Source: Fragum whitleyi (lineage: Eukaryota; Mollusca; Bivalvia; Cardiida; Cardiidae). Taken from it: a stretch of DNA of 64,000 nt. Within the stretch, counting starts at the first letter, position 1, and the number at the start of each line of letters is the position of its first letter. The translations under genes and the position numbers were made by a program. Shown here piece by piece: positions 36,546 to 48,004 of the stretch. The notes beneath the pieces were generated by a model. That model did no database searches and had not been told where the DNA came from. It saw nothing but the letters and a program-made list of their open reading frames with translations. Where the stretch lies: assembly GCA_948146395.1 (NCBI GenBank), contig OX411557.1:33830077-33894076 (forward strand). The letters run 5' to 3'.

Positions 36546-36822
36546 TTGCTCTTATAAACAAGACGATTTGAAAATTACATCTTCAAAAAAATTATACCAA
36601 TCCGGTAAAATGCATCTACATAATATTATAGTGCTTCAAACACTTTGTGGTTTTAATACATATCTATAAAGGAATGGGTTCTGCTAACCCTTGTCATGTT
36701 GAATAAAAAACCTTGGTACAAATTGTATTAAAATCAAAGTGCTGAAATCACTTGATGCACTTATTGTGAGTTACTTCTTATTTTGAAAAATAAAAGTTTT
36801 AAAACCTTTTTTTAACAAATAA

Positions 36823-37798
36823 CAAGAGTTGTCCGCGGACAACGTAGCTCGCCCAAACAGCTGCTTGTCACAAACAGCGCTTGACCAAAGACCGAAGTTC
36901 AAAGTGGTTTCTTTCAATGTTTAAGTCCATGATCTAATATATATCTGTTTGAGTAGTAATTAAGAAATATAAACAAATAAGGAAATATAAGCAAGGTTAA
37001 AGTTTTTGGTAAAAGAATTTCGGTTAAAGTATTTCTAAGTTCATTAAAGGTCAAGGTCAAATTATCAAGGACCTTGATCTCTCACAAACGCCTATCACCT
37101 AATGAGTATGTATATGAAGTAATGATGTCCCTAGGTTAAAGCATTCAGAAAATATAAGCAAGGTTTAAGTTTTTGGTTAAAGTTTTCAGTCAAAGTTTTT
37201 CTAAGTCCACAAATGGTAAAGGTCAAGGTCAAATTGTGAAGGACCTTAGTCTCTGGTGAAAGCCTATCACCTGGTGAGTATATATATGAAGCTATGATGT
37301 CCCTAGGTTAGAGCATTAAAAAATATATGCAAGGTTAAAGTTTTTGGTTAAAGTTTTTTGGTTAAAGTTTTTCTAAGTCCACAAAGGGTCAAGGTCAAGG
37401 TCAAATTGTCAAGGACCTTTGTCTATGGTGAAAGCCTATCACCCAATGAGTGTGCATATGAAGTAATGATGTCTCTAGGTTAAAGCTTACAGAAAATATA
37501 AGCAAGGTTAAAGTTTTTTTGGTTTAAGTTTTTGGTTAAAGTTTTTGGTTAAAGTTTTTTTGAAAGGGTCAAGGTCACAGTCTAAAGGTCATTTTGACAT
37601 GGATGTTGGTCTAAAATGAAAGCCTATGCCCTAATGAGTGTTTCTGTAAAAAATAAAGCCTCTAGGATAAATATTGATTGAAATAAAAAACTTTAACCTA
37701 ATGCGGATGCCGACACCGACGCTGACGCCGACGCTGACGCCGACATCCGAGGGTATGACAATAGCTCTTCCGAGACTTTCGTCCCGGGCGAGCTAAAA
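36823..37798 (-). mobile_element. HINE/pearl element, family B, complete, minus orientation
   Basis: Read on the minus strand: TTTTTAGCTCGCCCGGGACG, GAAGAGCTATTGTCATACCC, then an alternating GACGCCGACGCTGAC-type tract in place of the CCGT microsatellite. About four cores of about 172 bp follow (on the + strand CCTATCACCTAATGAG at about 37,090, 37,264, 37,434, 37,620). The 3' end is TTGGGCGAGCTACG, hairpin GTTGTCCgCGGACAAC and CTTG before TT. GCTCGCCC and GGGCGAGC are inverted copies. Confidence 0.87.
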
Positions 37799-37915
37799 AG
37801 TGACATCAGGTGGTATAAACTAAGATCAGACTGCACATATGTGCAGGCTGATCTTTGTCCAAACCTCCTGCCAAAGCAGAAATATTCTGGGTTCAGCATG
37901 AAAAGGGTTAAATTT
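37799..37915. repeat. Palindromic MITE family P, best copy
   Basis: The centre TGCACATATGTGCA is flanked by AAGATCAGAC/GGCTGATCTT, then CATCAGGTGGTATAAAC on one side and CCTCCTGCCAAAGCAG with GGGTTCAGCATGAAAAGG on the other. It abuts the 5' end of the family B HINE. Another weak copy lies near 49,245-49,350. Confidence 0.7.
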
Positions 37916-38169
37916 TGTCATACCACTAAGGCCTGCATCAGATCATCACAATAACTGGACTTTTTTTGTTCCAAAACATCCGAGTTAACAAAATGGATGT
38001 ATTGACTTACATGGGATCCATATTTCACAGGACTTTCATTTTTCTTTATTGTCTTCATAGTTCTTTATCCTCTTTCTTTTAGTTTTTGTTAGGCCAAGCT
38101 TGTCATCAAATTAGTGTTTCTTTATCTGTTACTTTAGGCACCAGCTCTATTTTCATCAGTTGTGTATGG

Positions 38170-38682
38170 TCAGACTTGAAGGTTCTTGTAGGGATCTGAC
38201 ATGAGGGTTCTTGTAGGGATCTAACTTGAGGGTTCTTGTAGGGATCTAACTTGAGGGTTCTTGTAGGGATCTGACATGAGGGTTCTTGTAGGGATCTGAC
38301 TTGAGGGTTCTTGTAGGGATCTGACTTGAAGGTTCTTGTAGGGATCTGACATGAGGGTTCTTGTAGGGATCTGACTTGAGGGTTCTTGTAGGGATCTGAC
38401 TTGAGGGTTCTTGTAGGGATCTGACATGAGGGTTCTTGTAGGGATCTGACTTGAGGGTTCTTGTAGGGATCTGACTTGAAGGTTCTTGTAGGGATCTGAC
38501 ATGAGGGTTCTTGTAGGGATCTAACTCCAGGGTTGTAGGGATCTGACTTGAGGGTTCTTGTAGGGATCTGACTAGAGGGTTCTTGTAGGGATCTGACTAG
38601 AGGGTTCTTGTAGGGATCTGACTTGAGGGTTCTTGTAGGGATCTGACTTGAGGGTTCTTGTAGGGATCCGACTAGAAGGTTC
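38170..38682. repeat. Minisatellite, 25-bp unit, about 20 copies
   Basis: Units read TTCTTGTAGGGATCTGAC plus ATGAGGG, TTGAGGG, TTGAAGG or TAGAGGG; one unit is 3 bp short. The variants recur in groups of three, a 75-bp higher-order unit. Because 25 is not a multiple of three and no unit holds a stop in any minus frame, a 205-codon minus ORF arises with a 25-residue period. The unique ends of that ORF (MDTDKIKLFTCVENLL and MKIELVPKVTDKETLI) have no supporting signal. Confidence 0.92.
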
Positions 38683-38929
38683 TCAACACAGGTGAACAAT
38701 TTAATTTTATCTGTGTCCATCAAGATTCACATATTCTGAATGGCTGTCAAATTGGTTTCGTTTAGTTGATTCAAATGCTTTTCAACAGCACGAGATTCAA
38801 TAATAAACAACTGCCTGTAACATAAAGTCTACCCTCAGTAATTTTGCTTCATTGAATTTTGTTTTTACAATGGTCGCTTAATAAAATGGTCCCTTAATAG
38901 AGGTGGTTGAACGAGCCATATCGACTGTA

Positions 38930-39125
38930 CTTGTCCCAGCTCTTAAGTCCTCCATAGAGTTTGTTATTGTGTTCCCTGTTTGAGCTCACCAACCTGTTAT
39001 TGAGGTACATGTATTTCCACAGTTTGTTATGTCCAGGTGACTCCAGTCTATTCTCTCTTCAATTACAGCAATCAGGTTTTTGGTGAACGAACGTCATTCA
39101 CCAGTGTTATACTATGTCAGGAAAA
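38930..39125 (-). CDS. Candidate coding exon or pseudo-exon, unknown protein
   Basis: On the minus strand a possible acceptor CCTGACATAG precedes a segment whose frame AVIEERIDWSHLDITNCGN reaches AACAG before GTTGGTGAGC, a plausible donor. A second frame stays open further (KLWKYMYLNNRLVSSNRE). Nucleotide sequence and donor position match the exon candidate at 42,290-42,435. An in-frame TGA near the 5' side argues for decay. Function unknown. Confidence 0.25.
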
Positions 39126-39478
39126 TCCTGTAGGATGTTAATACATTCGTAATAAAGTAGCGCCTCTTTAAGATTCAATTTAGTATCTTTCCAAATTTTT
39201 CTCCGCAAAATCACTGTTTCTTTCGTTAATGGTGTGATACTAGTATTCTCCTTCAAGTGAAGATAATGAAAATTCGCCTTGAAAAACACAAAATGAGCTT
39301 GCAATTTTTATCAAGGGAATTTTTGATTGGCGTAAGTTTATCGAGAGTTTAGTGCAAAAACAAAGTTTGTGTCTAAACACCGTAGAGACAGATACTATGT
39401 TTTTGACCCAAGCCTTCGCTGGTGCAACTTGTAGTAATTATCCGGAAATATGTGTTGATTTAGGTCGTGTCCTCTTGA

Positions 39479-40000
39479 ACTGAAATTCGGCAATACTCGG
39501 GCCATCTCCGACGTCTCCAATTTAAATGAAGGTTACAGAATCGGCCGAGTTCAGACGAATGACACATCACGGACACCTTGTGTCATTATAACGGTAACCC
39601 GGTTTTACATAACTTTTCAACACGCGACAGTCAGTCTTGAGACGGGTTTTAAGAATTTTTTGACATGTGTTTCCAATTTAAATGTAGGTTACAGAATCGG
39701 CCGAGTTCAGACGAATGACACATCACGGACACCTTGTGTCATTATAACGGTAACCCGGTTTTACATAACTTTTCAACACGCGACAGTCAGTCTTGAGACG
39801 GGTTTTAAGAATTTTGAAATTCGGCAATACTCGGGCTATCTCCGACGTCTCCAATTTAAATGTAGGTTACAGAATCGGCCGAGTTCAGACGAATGACACA
39901 TCACGGACACCTTGTGTCATTATAACGGTAACCCGGTTTTACATAACTTTTCAACACGCGACCGTCAGTCTTGAGACGGGTTTTAAGAATTTTTTGACAT
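39479..40000. repeat. CpG-rich triplication, spacing 155 and 179 bp
   Basis: Three copies contain AGAATCGGCCGAGTTCAGAC, CATCACGGACACCTTGTG, AACGGTAACCCGG and CGACAGTCAGTCTTGAGACG. CCAATTTAAATG starts at about 39,517, 39,672 and 39,851. The first and third copies carry an extra segment AATACTCGGGCYATCTCCG that the middle copy lacks. Two short + strand ORFs are by-products. Confidence 0.9.
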
Positions 40001-40939
40001 GTGTTTCACATGTACAACCTTTCTTGTACCTTTTATATGAATAGGGATGAACGCTGCTATTTTTTTCTGTAAAATTGCGGTGGCTGAAGTAGGGCTGTAA
40101 GGATACACTCGAATATTCGGCTAACCGAATATCTTATTCCCAGCGAAAACATATCGTATTCATCTGTCTCAGAAGCGAATATTGGCGAATACTAAATGCG
40201 ACAGGCACGGAAGATATTTCATTGTGGCCGTTCTACTCTGCATTTTTTAATCTGTAAAACCATATCAATTCAAAATTTTATTTGAAAATTGAATAAATGA
40301 TAGCTAAATATTCAACCCTAGATACCACTCCAATTGACAGGTAGATATTGCCGTGGTCAAGGGGGGACCAGATCCGTCATGCCCTTGTTTACAATTTGAC
40401 AGGCGGGTTTAGTTATTAAATTTATCTGGAAAAGTCATTGCATTTTTTACAGAAATAAAAAAAATCTAAATCGATGAAGAAAAACTGGCTTCATCCTTCC
40501 CAAAATACGTTTAGAATTGGTTAACTACAGTTTAAGCAAAAACTAGCTCCGAGCAGAAAAGTCTAATATCAGCCGCAATACTGTAATAAGATATTGATAG
40601 TGAGTGATTTTACGGGCATCAAAACTCTTGAAGGTAAAAAATAGGTTCTCGTGCAAAAAATAAATCAACTATTGTAAGGATTCTCAATTCTTATTGAGAA
40701 GAAAGTCGGGAGGAAAAAAACATTGTATTATGCTATTTGTCAGACATAGTCATGCAATTGTTACCTCCCTTTAAAAAAGTAAATTTCTTAAATAAGATTC
40801 TAATTCGCTTTTGATGTGGAAATTAGGTTACAAAAATAATAGTTATAAAGACTTTTAGTATTCAATTTACCATGAAGCAATTATTTAATATAAAATGTTA
40901 TACTTTAATTTCTAAACCTTAAACTTGAATTTTACTAAT

Positions 40940-41245
40940 AGGGCACTAAACCTCCTTCAATCTATAAGGTCTGTGGTTCGAATCCTGGTCGCGGCAGGAA
41001 TTTCCAGGGATACTTGATATCCCCCGCCCAACTAGAAGTGAACTGGTAAGAAACCCAGAGGTAGCTTCGCATGTATTTGTGCTTTACACTGGGCACGTTA
41101 AAAAACCAAGAAGGTCTATTCGTAGAAGAGCTAGGGGCGTATGAACCAGGATCTCCTTGTATCCGCTTCTTTCTCTCTCATGGTCCATACCATATATGCC
41201 TAGAGCACGGAGGGACCTAAATCCTACAATCACACACACACACTT
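40940..41245 (+). repeat. tRNA-related SINE
   Basis: A B-box-like GTGGTTCGAATCCTGG starts the element. The body has TTTACACTGGGCACGTTAAA and GTCCATACCATATATGCC, and it ends in an ACACACAC tract. The GGGCACGTTAAA block is common in molluscan SINEs. The A-box half is missing or eroded. Confidence 0.6.
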
Positions 41246-41884
41246 CAATCTGTACCTTAATATTTCTCATACTGCAGATAGCCTGTGTTATAAAATTGAA
41301 TAACGACAAAAGTGTAAACTACGGAAGTGGTTTTGGCTTGAGATATGATAAAAATGAATCTCTTAGGTTATGGTTTAAAATATTATTAATAAGTTTACAA
41401 ATCATAACTCCAAACAATGAGTACAGTTAAACTCAGGACATACTGATATTCATAGGTCTTTTTTTGGTTGGTACTCAAAGACCTTTTCATCCTCTGAGAA
41501 GAAACAAAGATAGATAAAAAAAAAAAAGTTAATAAAACAATTAATCTAATTGAAATAAGCTTAAACATGATAACAATTACTTTTGTAAAAACAAACCCCA
41601 TTGAATATAGGTTGAAGACAGTTTTAGATGGGATTAAATCTTTTTTTCCATTTATGTTTAATTAATAAATGTACCAATTTCAAGTATGTAAAAGAAATTT
41701 TCACAGAGTAACAACTCATATTCTAACAAATATTATTCTAACAGGATTTTTCCTCTCTTTCCCTTTCTTTGAATTTGCAGTGAAATTTCCAAATAGGGGA
41801 AATTTTATCGAGACGATTTCCCTATGTTTTATTTTTTTTTTACATTCATAATTTCTCTTTTCTCATTGAATTCAATATATCACT

Positions 41885-41985
41885 CTAGAATGCCATCAGG
41901 TTTGTTCACCATCAGTACTTTCAGTGCTTTGATTGATATAGAGAAGTATTCATCATAGATCACCTGGCTTAAGACTTTCTCTGTA
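41885..41985 (-). CDS. Candidate coding exon, paralogous to the one at 42.3 kb
   Basis: After the minus-strand acceptor CTGTTTTTACAG the frame reads KVLSQVIYDEYFSISIKAL and continues to a stop (ILE, TGA). The intron side (AATTCAGTGACA) and QVIYDEY match the candidate exon at 42,290-42,435, so exon and flanking intron appear duplicated together. A one-base length difference near the acceptor changes the phase. Family unknown. Confidence 0.35.
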
Positions 41986-42289
41986 AAAACAGAAATGTGT
42001 CACTGAATTGGACTTAAACCTTATCCTATTGAATTTTTATTCAAACAAATTGCTAATCTTCGGGCTTTGCAACTATTCTTGCTATAGATTACTTCAATTT
42101 GAAGCAGGCAGTGAAACAAAAAGAGAATATAGAGAATAACATCTAGTGTCTTTAAATATCTATGTTATATGGTAGAAGTTGATCATGATGAGGTTTTGTT
42201 ATTTCATGAAGGTATGAAATTAGAAATCTAATTAAACTTATGTAAACAAATGATTTTTTATCAGTGTGTTCCCTGTTAAAGAGGTAACC

Positions 42290-42435
42290 AACCTGTTGTT
42301 GGGTATATTCCGATAGTTTGTGTCCAGGTATGTGACCCCAGTCTGGTCTCTATGGGTTTTCTGTCAATGATTACAGCACTCAGGGCCTTCATGGAGTTGT
42401 ATTCATCATAGATCACCTGGGCTTTGGACTTCATC
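42290..42435 (-). CDS. Candidate coding exon, unknown protein
   Basis: On the minus strand the acceptor TTGTAATTTTTCCAG is followed by an open frame, MKSKAQVIYDEYNSMKALS then AVIIDRKPIETRLG. It runs about 145 nt to CAACAACAG before GTTGGTTACC. Its first half matches the candidate at 41,885 and its second half the segment at 38,930. Three related exon-like segments on one strand suggest a gene or decayed gene with duplicated exons. Protein family not recognised. Confidence 0.38.
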
Positions 42436-42786
42436 TGGAAAAATTACAACTTGTCACTGAATTACTACCACGGCTGCCATATGAATGTCATACGAATAAA
42501 TTTATTATGAGAGTAAATCAATCTTAATGGATATAATCTTTAGCCTGGGAGAAAAGCAATTTCAAAATGGATTCTTGCTAAACTATAAGTGTGATCTGTT
42601 ACAAAGCTTCATTGTAATTGTGGGAATTCTGATTCATAATCACTGACAAATATGTACAAAGAGTTTAACCTTTTACTACACTTTTCAGTTTTTGAAGATT
42701 TTAAGCTTTGAAAAACAATTTGGAAAAGCAGTTTCTAATATGTTATGTAGCAATTAAACAATATCTTCATAGTTCACAATGTTTAA

Positions 42787-42806
42787 CCCCCCCCCCCCCC
42801 CCCCCT
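42787..42806. repeat. Poly-C homopolymer tract
   Basis: About 20 consecutive C residues, prone to length error. Confidence 0.9.
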
Positions 42807-42951
42807 CACCCTAAATTCTATGATTTTTAAAATTTCAACAACTAAAAATTGTTGTTTGCAAATTCTTTTAATTTGGACAAGTGTAGTATGTCATGTGGAA
42901 ATGGGCTACTTACATAACTACTGCCAGATTGGCTTCTTTTCAATTCTTCTA

Positions 42952-43375
42952 CAATCCACCAAGTTGAGTCATCCAACCACCAAGTTCAGTCACTGTCCAC
43001 TATCCACCAAGATGACTCGGCCAACAATTAAGTTCAGTCACTGTCCAACAAACACCATATCCGACATTGATTGTCCACCATCCACCAAGATGAGTCAGCC
43101 AAACACCAAGTTCAGTCATTGTCCACCATCCACCAAGATGAGTCAGCCAAACACCAAGTTCAGTCATTGTCCACCAATCCACCAAGATGAGTCAGCCAAC
43201 CACCAAGTTCAGTCGTTGTCCACCAAACCCCGCATTGATCGTCCACCATCCACCAAGATGAGCCAGCCCACAACCAAGTTCAGAAAATGTACACCAAACA
43301 CCAAATCCCACATTGATCGTCCACCAAGATGAGTCAGCCAACCACCAAGTTAAGTCATTGTCCATTACAAACCTC
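42952..43375. repeat. Minisatellite, 48-bp unit, about 7-8 copies
   Basis: Units contain CCACCAAGATGAGTCAGCCA and CACCAAGTTCAGTCATTG. The period is a multiple of three, so a 170-codon + strand ORF crosses it with a 16-residue repeat (TKFSHCPPSTKMSQPN). It has no start context or splice support and the unit resembles non-coding minisatellite DNA. Confidence 0.88.
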
Positions 43376-43599
43376 CCAATAGCCTAGCTACCTACCATGA
43401 CATTCATTCAGTGCCTTCAAAAGCGTCTTACAGAGAACTTCATGTACCTGGAAGCTTACCGAGATTCCCTTAAACCTTAATTATTCCCAATTTATATAAT
43501 CCTAATCCAAGTTTTATTCTAGCAATATTTGCAGCTGATTGAACACCTAATATTAAGAACTTCCCTTAAATAAAGTAGAATATATAAATAATAAATCTT

Positions 43600-46250
43600 A
43601 CCCCCTTACTTTATATGAACTTGTATAGACCTCAGCCATCAGCAAAACATGCGCAAATAAACCGACGCAAAACTTACGACTAGCAATAATTGAAATATTT
43701 CACAGCAATAACTCGACAAACCACGCAAGGTAGAATTAATGAAAATGACCTTACACAAGCAGGAGATGTAAATATAAATAATATATCATCACAGATTCCT
43801 TTATTTTTTACGCTTTTTAATCATATAAATTACTAATAATACCACTCTCTTACAATATAACCTGACTTTAAATTGTCTATAATAATTGACGTCGCCAAAA
43901 ATATTTAGAAGGATTTGCTTGAAAACTAGACAATGCACACGAGGGAGAATTAATTTTTAGCATATATAATGATACAAAATGGAAAGGGCAAATAATCCAC
44001 ATTAGGCAGGTTTATTCAATTAGTTATAATTTCTGCAGGAATCCCATGGTTAACTGGTTAATACCAAGCATCAAAGGAAAAGAATTAAGCTCTTAAAAAC
44101 AAGACAATGCACGGTGAGGAAGAACTGAGTATTATTGGCATAAATTAGAAAACATTAACAGAAAGGGGGTAAATCCATGTTAGGCAGGTTACTTTAATTT
44201 ATTTTAATTTTCAGATGAATCCTGTACATGTATAACTGTCTTTAAAGGGTGTCTTTCAAAACACAATGCAGGTTAGTCCGTATTTATCATCCTCTTTCAA
44301 ATTCGCTCTAACAATACAACCAAAGGCATTTACTATATAATGGATATCACAGTAATGAATCTTTGTCTAGAGGCTGATATTATAGTAACAGAAGGATGTG
44401 AAAACTTTCCAAGCAATAGCTTAAGTAGAAACAGATTTGACACAGTTGCACAAAAAACCTAACCAAAACATTACGACAATGTCAACACTCGAATGATTGG
44501 AATAGCCCTTAAATTCTCTGTCAAGTCGAGCTAAAAAAGCCACAATATCTTTATTTCCTTTAATTTAAACACAATCCCTATAAATCACTAAATCATATAA
44601 ACAAATTAAAAGTTGGTAGATCTGTATCATCCGATACATGTTTAAAAAATTGACAAAACAATATACCCACTTAAACTCTTACATTATAACCTAACTTGTT
44701 AACTTTATAATGTACGTCTCTGCAAATATTTTGAAAAATTTGCTTGAAAACTAGACAATACACACAAGGAAAAGGACATTTTTGCAGTGATAACAAAACA
44801 ATAGCAGAAATGTGAATAAAGTCACAATATCTCAGGGGTTCATGTATTTTGTTCTGATTTACGCATGATTCCTATAAATAACCAAGACATTCTAAACAAA
44901 ATGTGAATTCATCCATCTGTATATCAAACATTTTTAAATCGTATTGAAATATCATTCATACCCTTCAAGCTAGAATTTCAACTTGACTTATAGGCTTTAT
45001 GATTGATGTCAAATGGTGTGGTGTCTGTGGTCTAGAGGTAGAGCTTCGGCCTTTTGACCCAAAGGTCCCAGGTTTGATTCCCTGGAGCAGCTATCGATCC
45101 TGGTACTTTCATTGGCCTACACATTCGGTGCGAGTACTAGTGAATATTCCAGGAAGCAGAATTGAGAGGGATTAATTGAGAGGGATTAATCTAAGTTCCC
45201 GATTGATGTAAAATAAATAGCTTTAAACCAATAATTGATGTCATCACAAAGATTGAGAACAGTTGCCTAAAACAAGACAATGCACACAAGGAATAATTAA
45301 CATAGTTGGCAGAAATAATGATACAGTAAAGGAGAAGGGAAAAAGCCTCATTATCACGTTCCTTGACTTAATTTCCACATGATTCCAATAATTAGCCGAG
45401 TCATTCAAAACACAATGCACGTTGGTCAATAAACTTTGAAATCTTATTTGATTGTTTTCATTAACTCTGATAATACCGCTGAACTATAGAAGTCACCATG
45501 ATTATTTAAAAAAAAATGTGCTTAAAGCTAGACAATGCAGCCAAGGAACATTAAATGATGTTGGAAGAAATAGAGAGAAAATTGTGGAGGGGAAAAAATA
45601 CACATTACCACAGGTTCCTTTAATTTGATGATTTCCATATGAATCCTATTTAATTAATTGAGTCAATCAATACGCAATGTTAGCCGGTCAATCTGTATTA
45701 TACCTTACACCTTAAAATCCTATTGACATATTGATATAAATACTAAAACTTGTACATTATAGACTTACTGTTGACTATGAAATGGATGTCAATGCAAATA
45801 TTAAGAATAATTTCCTTTTCAACTAGACAATGCATACAGGGCAGAATTGATGCAGTTGGCTGAAATAACTATGCAATAGCACAATGGGAAAGCCAAATTG
45901 TAGGTTGAATTGCAGGTTTGATTTTTTAATTGCTATTTGAATCCTATAAAGAACTGAGTCATTGAAAACACAATGTGAGCTGGTTGATCCATTTTAATAT
46001 AAATACTTTAAACACTTACTCTTACAATACTACCTAAATTGTTGACAATATGTATATAATATACGGAGCCACGAATGTTTAGAAGAATATGCTTCAAGAC
46101 CAGACAATGTATCCAAGATATTTGCAGAAATAATTATTCAATATTTGGAAAGGAATGCCAAATTATCGCAGGTTCCCTTTATTTGTTAATTGCTATATGA
46201 ATCCTACTAATTTGCGCTTGGCCATGAAGATGATAATGGTGGATTTTATA
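43600..46250. repeat. Old, diverged tandem repeat region, period about 260-300 bp
   Basis: A motif near ACTAGACAATGCACACAAGG recurs at about 43,925, 44,100, 44,750, 45,268, 45,530, 45,828 and 46,105. TTCCTTTAATTT and ATTCCTATAAAT follow at similar distances. Similarity is low, so unit borders are not assignable. A SINE is inserted at 45,014-45,200. Confidence 0.5.
45014..45200 (+). repeat. tRNA-derived SINE with 13-bp target duplication
   Basis: The head has an A-box-like TGGTCTAGAGGTAGAGC, an anticodon-like stem CCTTT/AAAGG and a B-box GGTTTGATTCC. The tail contains a 17-bp tandem repeat (TTGAGAGGGATTAA). GATTGATGTCAAA at 45,001-45,013 and GATTGATGTAAAA at 45,201-45,213 form a target-site duplication with one mismatch, fixing both ends. 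Confidence 0.82.
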
Positions 46251-46360
46251 AATGTCATTCGAAACAAAACTCGAGAAGGACCACCCCTTAAATCTTAAAT
46301 TTTAATGACAATTGATGTATTAGAAGAAGAGGAAAAACATTTTTGCGGCTCTTACAGTTC

Positions 46361-46402
46361 CTTGACAACGCGAATATGTATCAAACACATATTCGCGTTG
46401 TT
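46361..46402. repeat. Hairpin with 15-bp perfect stem
   Basis: ACAACGCGAATATGT and ACATATTCGCGTTGT pair perfectly around a 7-nt loop, ATCAAAC. Confidence 0.75.
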
Positions 46403-46439
46403 TCTATCACTTAATAAATACCATTGACAAACACAATAA

Positions 46440-47430
46440 TATAATAATATGTGTATAGTTAACATGATTTTAATGTTAATATTGTTAGTAAAGGAGAGAG
46501 AGTTCCAGAAACATGCAGAGATTAATAAAAATCATTATATACAGACATAGATTACAATAAGAAAATGTAAATGAAATGGATGTGCACATACTATTGTTGA
46601 AGGGATGAGTGTGAAAATTGTATAATTACTACTAGTACCACTACTACTACTACAATCAGTTATAATGACTTTATATAGGGTATATATTGGGGAGCTTTTA
46701 AACTTGACATTGAGCATTTTGCTACCAAATTTTAAAATCTTGAGACGTGAATATTTGATGACTTGCACAAATTGGTTTGACTCTTGATGTTGGTACTTAC
46801 AGATGAAAAGGATTCTTTGGCCATTGATCAAAAGAAAACGAATAATGTTTGTACCAAAAAAGAAAGAAAGAAAGAAGGGAGAAATGGAAAAAGTATTTAA
46901 AGTGCTCAATGCAACACTGTTGTAACTGTCAATAATTATATTGGCACTTATAAGAGTATTGTGTTGAGCCTTCGATTTATGGATGATTCTTAAAATTTTC
47001 AATATTCCTAATACATCTTATGGACAAATATAATGACATAAAAATCATAAATCTATGAACATTTAACTTCTATTATGCAGATTTAAAAAATTTCTAATGA
47101 TCAATATTGTTAGTAATGCTGGCAGACACGTCTAAACTCTAAACATATAACATTTATGATGAGGCTCTAACTAACATGTTTATTAATATTAATATTGTTA
47201 GAAAAGCTGGCAGACACATCTTAACTCTAAACACATAGCATTCATGATAAGGCTCTAATTAGTATGTTTATTAATACTGTTAGTAAATATTGTTAGTTAA
47301 GCTGGCAGGCACATGTAAACTTAAACATAACATCTATGATGAGGCACTAATTAACATGTTTATTAAAGTAATATTATTAGTAAAGCTGGCAGACACATCT
47401 AAACTCTTAACTTAACATTTGTGATAATGC
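46440..47430. repeat. Diverged tandem repeats, period about 80-110 bp
   Basis: GTTAGTAAAGCTGGCAGACA with CATGTTTATTAATATT recurs at about 47,107, 47,210, 47,290 and 47,383, and again at 51,185-51,460. The 155-codon minus ORF at 46,535-47,002 is low-complexity, hydrophobic and unsupported. Confidence 0.55.
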
Positions 47431-47475
47431 TCTTACTGTGTCGCCCCATGGGCGACACTCATTGTAGTATACTCA
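47430..47475 (+). mobile_element. Possible HINE 5' terminus, family undetermined
   Basis: TGTCGCCCcatGGGCGACA followed by CTCATTGTAG resembles the palindromic 5' end of the other HINE families. No cores or 3' end were identified downstream. Confidence 0.3.
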
Positions 47476-47754
47476 TTCTAAATTTAGATATTTCGTCATG
47501 AGGGACAATTACTTTTACCTTAGAGCTTCAATTGTATTCTACACAACGATTGTTTACAAGATAAAATTTCAAAGAAGTCCTATAAAACCTACAATAAATG
47601 TCATCTCATCTCGCAAAACAACGATTTTCATGAATACAAAATATTAAATGTTTGACTTTGTCCAGATCACTTGATAGTCCCTTCTTCCGGTTTGCCCATA
47701 AAACTTACGTCTAAACCCTAACCGATTAAACCGATATATTATTTGATGACTGGT

Positions 47755-48003
47755 TGACTCCGCCCATTTTCATCTCGGCCCTTCGGCAACTCGGCCCAAC
47801 GTATAACTCGACCCCATTTTCGATTATTTATTCAGTACTTTTATCACAAATACAGAGTATTTAATCTTCATTCATTTATGAGGAAACATCGTTCGTCCAA
47901 AAATTGTACATACTTTGGGAAAATAATCTATATTACTAAAAATCATATGTTGAGGCCGAATTGATTGGGCCGAGTAATTCGATGGGCCGAGTTGACTGGT
48001 ACC
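47755..48003. repeat. Inverted repeats with CTCGGCCC motifs
   Basis: CAACTCGGCCCAACGTATAACTCG at about 47,790 is mirrored by CCGAGTAATTCGATGGGCC at about 47,973, and further CTCGGCC/GGCCGA pairs surround them. It is probably a small foldback element; target duplication not found. Confidence 0.45.
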
Positions 48004-48004
48004 T

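Larger units (their letters stand above)
35955..36770. repeat. Inverted-repeat pair, possible DNA element of about 0.8 kb
   Basis: AGCACCTTGATTTCAATACA and CAGCATGATAAGGGTT (about 35,964-36,015) are mirrored by AACCCTTGTCATGTTGAA and TGTATTAAAATCAAAGTGCT (about 36,690-36,745). Target duplications were not found, so the outer limits are uncertain. The interior holds a hairpin at about 36,132-36,185 and a family P palindrome at about 36,479-36,545. Confidence 0.45.

Noticed and set aside
42820..43332. 170-codon + strand ORF with TKFSHCPPSTKMSQPN repeats
   Set aside because: It is a 48-bp minisatellite translated in frame; upstream sequence is a poly-C tract and AT-rich DNA with no exon signals.
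46535..47002. 155-codon minus ORF
   Set aside because: Low-complexity, hydrophobic translation of AT-rich tandem repeats with no family similarity recognised.
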